Below are positions 56,231 through 64,000 of a DNA stretch of 64,000 nucleotides, piece after piece. The notes under the pieces are model-generated. The model did not search any database and had not been told where the DNA came from. It saw only the letters and a program-made list of their open reading frames with translations. Made by a program: the position numbers and the translations under genes. The stretch covers positions 35,215,013 through 35,279,012 of the forward strand of contig NC_052507.1 of assembly GCF_014356525.2 (NCBI RefSeq). The letters run 5' to 3'. Source of the stretch: Nilaparvata lugens (lineage: Eukaryota; Arthropoda; Insecta; Hemiptera; Delphacidae). Positions within the stretch are counted from its first letter, which is position 1, and each line of letters begins with the position of its first letter.

Positions 56231-58646
56231 ACATATTATGCGATTGTATCGCTCAAAGTATAGAGAAGGATATTATTACAATGAGAGAATTTAGAAAAAA
56301 ATGAAGTTACAATAAAAATGAATATACAAGATTGGCTATTAGATGCATTATCGTATTTTGTATTGCTGCGATAGTTCCATTTTACTTGTGCGTTCTATGA
56401 AATTCGATGACCATTCAGGCTGGCCATTTTATTTGTAGTAGATTAATTTTCTCGTGACAGAGAGAAATAACGAATAGGGAAAATATTTTGTTGGTAATCA
56501 TCTGTTGATGGCTGAATTGAGTGGGTGGGCATACCATGGCGATGGCTCATTCAATTATTGATTACCGTAATCAACGAGCCACGTCCAACCTGCTTTCACC
56601 TCCTAGAATACTGTATTAAATTCAGCGATATACATTTACTCATATCAATATAGTAATATAAATGCACTATAACTGTAATAAAAGTCGTTAATATTGTATA
56701 CAGGTATATCCACAATAATTTATCTCTGTCTAGAATGAAAAGTATAACAGATAATAAATATAGGTATGACGTATGAGTTTGATTTGACGTTAAATTCATG
56801 GTAGGGTTTGGAACATTAAAATTACTTTCCACCCGGTATTGAGTGAGACTCGTCGATGTTCGTTTAAAAGCTGACGTTAAAAACGTTTTTAAATGTTTGG
56901 ATTTGACACGTTTGACTGGAGTAAGTTGAAGTTTTCCTTTTTGTACAAGTGGTTTGTGACGACCTAAAATGAAAATTATTTGACCTTTTTGTCTGGCGAA
57001 ATTGATTATTTTCAATAAATATTTTTCTTTGTATCTCAATTATAATTTACTGTATTTTTTCACAGGTAAGCAAAAGAGAAACTGGCAAGACAATGGGCCA
57101 ATCCAGGCAACATGTTTCAATTACATTCGAGGGGTATGTATCATCTCCGTAATAATTTTGTGTATTATCTGAAATAATATTACTTGAATTATTCAAAAGT
57201 TAGATTGTGAGTCAGAACAGTAAATAGCCTAATCCCTTTTTGAAAGAAGAAAAAGAAGAAGAAGAAGAAGAAGAAGAAGAAGAAGAAGATTATTCAAAAG
57301 TGAAAAATGTGAAGGGCGTTTACTTTATGCTCATCTTTCCAATAATAAATAAATAAAATAATATTGAAAATTTTTATATATTATATCCTAATTGATTTTC
57401 ATGAATGCTCCGCAATTCAGCTGATTACGATATACCCAAAACCGGATATAATAAGAATTTTTATTATTATTATTATCATCAGGTATGGTAGAAGCCCCAC
57501 TTTTCACAGTAAGTTGTTTTTATTGAATGATGCGAACAAATAAATTCAGAAAAATAGAAACAGCCAATTATAAGTAATAATGTCTTACAAGTAATAATGC
57601 ATAATGGAATACATGTATTTTGAAATATTTGAAATTTTACATTGTGAACATGTATAAAATTTTATGTAGGCTATTTAAAATGTCTAATTGTCTTCACGAC
57701 GAAGGGTTGTTGAAGTCCGTTATGCTTCATCAGAATAACACTTCAAATCTATGATAGGCCTACTGGAGAGAATTATCCTAATCAGAGAGTGTAGAATGTA
57801 CCTCCTATTACTCTCAGTATTCTCTGGTCCTAATTCACTTTCAATATTTTCATCTTATACTATACTCTCAGCATTAGTGAATTTATCAAACTTTGTCTCA
57901 TTGCCAATACCTTCTGCAATCGATTTACGATTAACTTCAACTTTGAAACGATCTACTTATCAGCTTAGCTCACACATGCACCTCCCAGTCTCCATATACG
58001 TAGTGTTTAATTTAATTGAATCCATCTAGCATGGTATGTTGATGCATTATCCGACTAATATCATACGGGATAATACGGAATATCAACCTGCCGCCTGTCT
58101 TCCCAATCCATGTTATCTCCCTCGATTTAATTAACGATATTAATTATCACGCATGCTAAGTAATTATCGTTCGTCCCGACTAATTGGCTCTTCTGCCGTA
58201 TTTAGAATTTGGCGCCCTTAATTATAACTGCTGCTCGATTCTGTGTCATTGTTTATGTATGCTTCAGTGTGCTTCAGTCCAAAATATTATGGGAATGTTA
58301 CATCGTTTTAGCAACTATTGATTGACTGTGCAGTGCACATCAACAGCTTTCGGCGACTGGAATTTTCGTTGGAAATTATTCACATTACATGATTTGCTCT
58401 TCATCTGTATTTGAATTAAATCTTGCATTGCACTGAATTTAACATTGAACTTATTGTATCACATTATTATTCATTCACATGTATACGAGTAGCCTAAATG
58501 TGAAATTAATAATATTCAAATTTCGAATTGATGATAATTATGTAGATAAATTGATGTTAGATGAATAATATTGATGACACATACTGGTATAATACTTCCA
58601 ATTGAATTGAAATAAATCTCATTTATTTATTGACTTTCCCCTCATT
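56231..58646. other. Non-coding stretch after the LTR element
   Basis: No gene is recognised. 57249-57289 is a GAA repeat. 58100-58230 holds many TAAT-type words ('ttaattaacg', 'attaattatc', 'agtaattatc', 'ttaattataa') in a locally less repetitive context. Frames 56596-57039 (minus) and 57751-58029 are AT-rich without domains. Confidence 0.5.
57249..57289 (+). repeat. (GAA)n microsatellite
   Basis: 'gaagaagaagaagaagaa' in about a dozen copies, preceded by an impure 'gaaagaagaaaaa' stretch. Confidence 0.95.
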
Positions 58647-59225
58647 TTCAAATTCAAATTCAAATTCTTTATTTGCCATAATACAATACAATTTTTTCAA
58701 AACAAAAACACAATTAAAAACTTAATTTAAACATTAACATGAAATAAATAATAATTCTTTTCAAAATTAGCTTATAGGCGTTGCCAGCAAAACCAGAGGT
58801 TTGTGTGCTGCAACGAGTATCAATCTTAGAAATCTTAACTTACAAAATTTAATAAAACATTTATTCGATATATCAATATTGAAAAAAAAAATAAAATGAA
58901 AATAAATAATAAACAAAAGGAGTGCTTTATTACAGAGATGGCTATAGGAAAAAACACCTGAATTAAAACTAAAAATCTATATGGAGGTGACAAAAGATAA
59001 GGAGATCAATTATGAAAGAGGTGAGATACATTAACAGATCTTATCCACTCAACTATATTTCTTATGGATGACTTAGTAATATGTTTTACTAGAAAGTGTT
59101 GAGGTACCAAGTTAATAAGTTTATTGCTGATGTAAGTGAATTGTCTTCGGCAAACAGTTAAGTCAGTTCTATTTATAATATAGTTCGGTTGCGCTCGGAA
59201 GTTGTATGACATCATGTATGGTTTA
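58647..59225 (-). mobile_element. LINE 3' end, minus strand
   Basis: On the minus strand a 69-codon frame (59215-59006) has LINE C-terminal wording: 'SYNFRAQPNYIINRTDLTV', then 'CRRQFTYISNKLINLVPQ', and an amphipathic end. After it comes a 3' UTR ending 'tatggcaaataaagaattt' with further 'gaattt' repeats at 58647-58665. The same tail is seen in repeat units A and B. 5'-truncated near 59225; RT core absent. Confidence 0.82.
59006..59215 (-). pseudogene. LINE ORF2 C-terminal fragment
   Basis: The pattern 'YN.R...N......LTVCRRQFTYI..KL.N.VPQ' is the usual end of CR1/Jockey-group ORF2 proteins (NTR...P......R.F.Y.G..LWN.LP). The frame is intact over this short part, then stops where expected. 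No upstream RT motifs were found on this strand. Confidence 0.75.
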
Positions 59226-62200
59226 AATATATTTTTACATTTATTCAGGTATTATTATTAAATTTTTTATATTTAAATTTTTAAATATGAATTATTAAAT
59301 TTTATAATAAATAGGTATTAAATTTTTTATATAGAGCTGCTTTACCGTTAGCACGGGGAACTCAACAAACAGAAGATTTGTTGGGTAGCGTCTGGGACGG
59401 ACAAGAGCGGCTTTATTAATGTGTTTATTAATTATTTATTAATATGTTTTTGATTAACTAGGCCTATAATATTCAGATAATGAAAGAATGACTATGAGAA
59501 TAAATAATTTCAAATCTAAGAAATTTTGATTGACAAAATTCAACTTTGAAACCATTTTGGGATTGAAATACATTAAAATAGTTGAAGAAATAAAGAAGAA
59601 CTGTTATGAACTAGAAGAACTGCATTATTCCAGGTTTGTAATATTGTAGTTTTTTATTGATCTCCAAGAACTGTACTCATTCCCAACACAGTCTCACCAT
59701 TCATGTTGTTATACTCGGAATGTGAGTAATAGCATTTTAGTTCGATCCTTTATTTAAGTAGCTATTGGAAGATTGAAAGTGATAATATTTTCTGCTACTT
59801 TATTGAGGCAGCTCGTGATTGGATGTGAGCGTGTGGTCTGCCAGAAAGATTAATGAACAGCAGTGTGCTAATTTTCAGAGGGTTGCAACCAAATGTACCA
59901 CAGTAGTCCATGAGAGTGGGAGACTCGCCGTCCGCGACTCTGCTTTTGTCAGCCAATACTTATGACATAGTTTTATTTATGGCGTACATGGCTCAGCTGG
60001 CACTGTTGTCGCTCATTCAGACTCTCATTTAGTCATCCATGCCTCTTTACGCATTCATTTTATTATTCCTTTTCATTTCTAATTTCATTTTCCCTCTATA
60101 TTTTCTCGTTTTTCTCACATACCAGTTCACTGTTCCTCACACCTCCACCTCCTATTTCTTCATAATCATGTAACCTCCAGGTCTTCGTTCATCCTTCTCA
60201 ACCATTTATCATTTCCATCCTCATATCGATTACTGTTTTTCTCACTCTTTTATAATCTTTCATAATCAACAATCACCACTCCTCACAACCACTTCTTCAT
60301 ATCCAACTGTCTCATACATCACTTCCAGCTCTCATTCATCTCTCTCGTTCCTCCTTCCATCCTCTTATCTCTTCCATCACTTTCTCTTCATTTTCCATCC
60401 TATTTTCCAATTTCTCACCTCAAAATTCCTCACATCTTCTTCATCATATTAAAATTCCATGAAGAAACTTAGAATTAATTTTAATATGAGAAGGGATGTA
60501 CTCATTTATGAGTAATCAATTCATTAATGATGGATTCGTGTTTGATATTCTCAATGCATAAGGACTCGTAGTCTTGTTATATCCAATCATAAATCACAAA
60601 ATACAATAGCTTTGCTCAAAAAACTGTTGAGTATAGAAGATAGAATTACTGAATTCAATATTTAATACCAAATGGGAGCCACTCACATTTGGAATTAGAA
60701 AGATAGTTGTTTGGAGTTATTAATTCCGTGCATTTTATTGATGGTAAGTTCGACAGACCAGATTAGGATATACCGTACAATATAATTATGTAAGAAGGCC
60801 AAACCCGATTATCAAAAACGTTTTGTTGAGAGAAGATTCAGATTACAGTACTTTAGATTATTTTCTAGATCCACAGCAGCAGAACGTTGTGAGCTCCCCG
60901 CATACTTCGAGACACTGAATGTCACTGAACAAAGAAAAAAGCAATTGGGAAAGTTTAGTCATTTAAGTGGGCTCAACGATAACCAATATGATTGAAGAGC
61001 ACGGAAGAAATTTTCCCCATTTAATAATTCCAATGATTCGGCAGGAAATGAAGGGAAAGAACCTCCTCCGAAGATGAAGCTGGTTATTAGAGGGTTGTCA
61101 GAAGATAGGGACGGCTTGAGAAATTATTCGCCAAGCCTATGGTTTTCCTAGGCTATGATTGGTTGATACAGGAGAAGGGGGGCTGAGAATCGTTCCTCGA
61201 TTGTCCCCCAATAAATCGATTGTGTCCCATCGATATTTTAAGCTCCATTAGCAGTAAAGTGGAGTTCCGGCGTCGGTATTATTATGGGAACGCTTCGGAT
61301 GCTCGCAAAATGGGGAAGCTTGCTTCCAAGACACGCCCTCAACCCCCAACACCCCCTAGCCATCATATTAACCCATCTAACATCCTTTAACCGATTATCG
61401 TTTATCTTCTTCCCTTCTTCGAATTCTTCCCTATTACCGATCCTGTCTACGCTTTCACCCACCGTTTAGACCGTCTATTATCTCTCTGCCAACAGGAAAT
61501 CAATTGGCGCGCTAACGTTATATTGGCATCTGAATTTTTAAAAAGGTATTCTTTTTGTCTTGAATATTATCGGATGGAGCCGATCATTTTCTTTTTGAAA
61601 CGATTAAATATTTTTTTCACTTTATACAGAGATTGGTATGTAGTGGTTTCATTGGTATGTAGTGGATTGGAAAAGTGATATTGATTGAAAAGTCTCTTGG
61701 GCAAGAAGTGTAAAATTGAATGATTGTGACACAAGTAAATTCATTTTTGTGAATTCCTTACATAAGTGAGGATAAGATGACTTTCATTCTACAGTAATTA
61801 TTCAGAGCTTTAGTTTTCTTGAATATTAAACAATTTTATTGCTTGCGTCGCATTTAATTTTTGCGTGAATGTGCAACGTCTGAAAAAGGAGATTAGATTC
61901 GAAAATTATAAGCTGCCCGACAGCTTCCCAATGTACCATTATTCCATTCAGTTCCTATTCAAGCATTTAGAAGCGAACAAGTGAACCCGTTTCCAGGCAC
62001 TTTTTATTCTATCATTTGACAGGTAATTCGTTTGAGCCTGCGGTCATTGCTGGTCAGCAAATGTCTACTAGATGACCATCCCTGTTGTTTCCGGTCGACT
62101 TTTCGAAAAATATAAATATTTCATGAGTGTGGAATTCAGGGTGGGAGAAGGTCTCCGGTTCGTGATATAGTGAAAACCAATTTCCGGACATCTGGCATGT

Positions 62201-62586
62201 TCTCGTGAATTGCCAATGCTTTGCCAAAAAGCTTCGCTTTTCGCTGACACTGTACTCAACAAAGTGTCATGCTCTTCATATAGCGACAATTATCTGTTCA
62301 ATTTTTGGTTTCTGAATATAAAGCTGACAACTGTTGTGGACTCAAACTGGAAGAGTTACAGTAAATTTAATTGCATGCTGTATGAAAAAATGTAATCCAT
62401 TAAATTGCACTTGATTGCTCTATGTTCCCTTGAATATATTCCTTTCAAAATTCACATTCCAGAATGTTTTTGATGGGGATGATGACAACAATTACATTGC
62501 TCAGATTGAAACTGTATTTCATGTTCATTGATACAGGTACATGTGTATTGATACAACCTACTCTAGATTATGGTACGCCATAGTGG
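59226..62586. other. Non-coding stretch, pyrimidine-rich at 60000-60440
   Basis: No gene is recognised. 60050-60440 is C/T-rich on the plus strand like the 1.3-2.5 kb block. 59900-60010 and 61000-61520 are GC-richer and could be regulatory. Frames at 61238-61469 on both strands overlap and show no domain. Confidence 0.45.
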
Positions 62587-62750
62587 AGTAGGTCAATTTC
62601 CACACAGAAAAAACTAAACCTGTAGAGGACATAATGGAATTTTTTGTAACTAACTATTGTATGTAATTGTTATTTATCTAATATTTTCTGTAATTGATGT
62701 TGTAGTTTTAGTTATTTTGGGAAATAAACATTTATTTATTTATAGTCTTT
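62587..62750 (+). repeat. Non-LTR retrotransposon 3'-end repeat, copy 2
   Basis: Collinear with 335-527 in the same orientation, ending 'gggaaataaacatttattta'. See copy 1. The better preserved 'aaataaa' suggests that this copy is younger. Confidence 0.55.
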
Positions 62751-64000
62751 GTTTATTGCGAACCTTATGAGAAAATATCAATATCAATGAATATTCAAAT
62801 AATATCCTTCCTCACAATCAAACAATTTTCAATTATAGAATAATGATATGACGATCAATGTCAACACCTAGTTTCTCAAAAATATGTAGAAGATATGTGA
62901 ATAATTCCATAAATAAATTTGATACAAATAGTTCATAGATGAACGCATTTGTTGATGTTTTAATCTTGACAACAGTTTATTTCCACTGTGTAAACAATTG
63001 AATCCATGATTTTAACATTCTACTTGGATTGATGATATCAAATATTGAGATGACAGCATTGTAATTGTCAATTACCAACTTTCCATTCCATCACACATTG
63101 ATAATATATCCCTCAACATTCCGAAAAAAAAATTTAGTTTGAGGATTCAAAACATTCTTATTGAACTGACAATATGAGTACTAACAGCCTGTTAAAAAAG
63201 TGCGTAGCGATCTATTAATTTCAGATTTATTTCCTTTCAAAAGCTCAACCGAGTGATAAAATTACAGTCGGCTTTCTACAGAAATAGACCGTCACTAAAC
63301 CTCAATTAAAGCGATTAGGAAGATCCACACAATAAAACCATCTATTTTCAAGATAGCGGAGTCTTTAAATATTTGGATATACTCCAACTGGTCACTATGC
63401 TTAGTAAACGTGGGAGGATTATAAATTCCCACTTTATTCTGTCGGCTTGAACTGACTCTGGAATTTGTTAAATTGCCATAAAAATTAATAAACATGATAA
63501 TTTTCGGTCAGGCGAACTTGTTAATCGATCGTTAATTGAACTGAGTTGTGCGGTTCAATTTGGAGACTGAAATAATATTTATTATGTTACACTAATGTTC
63601 CATTCCAATTTTTTACTTGTAATTTCAATATATATTTATATGAAAAATATCTGCCAGTAAACGTGAGAAGGAATAAAAATGCAATTTCACGTACCTGAAA
63701 ATTTATTCATTAATTATCAGAAATTATTTAAAGGCTCTTGCAGAAGCTTCACTTCACTTTTTAGTCAACTAATTCGTCAGCATGTGGGTTTAAGAAAAAA
63801 TTATGACAATTCAATGTACTGCTATACAACAAATTTGTGAAATTTTCAATTAGCCTACATTTTTATTCATTCATTCTATTCCAAAATCACAATATCAAAT
63901 TGATGATACATTCGTTGTAGTTTGAAACTTATGGATAAAATCCATCAATTTATCCATCTCTTATGGATGAAGCGTTTATGAGTGTGTGATTTGTGCGGTG
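62751..64000. other. Non-coding stretch to the window end
   Basis: AT-rich. The only frames (for example 63295-63495 minus) are short and without domains. I see nothing else to annotate. Confidence 0.5.

Noticed and set aside
1..64000. CRISPR arrays, rRNA genes, bacterial operons or defence systems
   Set aside because: Nothing of the kind is present; codon use, introns and repeats are those of an animal genome.

Overview
This window is AT-rich animal nuclear DNA, most likely from a hemipteran insect. The overall repeat style resembles planthopper genomes such as Nilaparvata, but that species guess comes from remembered repeat style, not from a marker gene. Host coding content is very sparse. 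There are no bacterial-type operons, no rRNA and no CRISPR array. The one secure host gene piece is an internal exon at 16928-17223. It carries residues 1-44 of an NK-class homeodomain and ends at the classic homeobox intron position 44/45. The best family guess is NK7.1. I could not find the exon with the rest of the recognition helix downstream, so the gene has very long introns and most of the window is probably its intronic or flanking DNA.

Layout. 1-163 is a truncated piece of the same LTR that flanks the large element at 48-56 kb. 335-527 is a short non-LTR 3'-end repeat with a second copy at 62587-62750. 1.33-2.55 kb is strongly pyrimidine-rich. 3.18-5.17 kb is a decayed CR1/Jockey-like LINE. 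9.65-10.29 kb is a dispersed element interrupted by a small foldback MITE. 10.3-27 kb is mostly non-coding and holds the homeobox exon, a doubtful secreted-peptide-like exon (20.4-20.65 kb, minus strand) and a tRNA-like SINE fragment (24.4 kb). 27.09-27.42 kb is a long pyrimidine tract. 27.79-28.23 kb is a pogo/Tigger-derived MITE.

31.9-43.3 kb is a nested repeat island. It contains two large copies of a composite unit with 400-420 bp monomers, separated by an internal piece of a CR1-like LINE. These are followed by a 1.06 kb foldback element, and then by a segment bracketed by inverted termini. That segment holds a Jockey LINE 3' part, (TA)n palindromes, a ~76 bp-arm hairpin, a tRNA-like sequence and an RTE-like LINE 3' end. 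A ~205 bp unit flank recurs inverted at 41.7-41.9 kb without the foldback, giving an internal empty site.

46.9-47.7 kb is an element with four ~140 bp tandem repeats. 47809-56230 is a well preserved LTR retrotransposon: ~1.99 kb LTRs, TG...CA ends and ACAT target duplications. It encodes only a Gag-like protein and has no protease, reverse transcriptase or integrase. 58.65-59.22 kb is a minus-strand LINE 3' end. The rest to 64 kb is unannotated non-coding sequence, some of it rich in homeodomain-type TAAT motifs.

Together this is a developmental-regulator locus with large introns heavily colonised by nested transposable elements. The most distinctive items are the Gag-only LTR element, the foldback with its empty inverted paralogue and the composite tandem/nested island.
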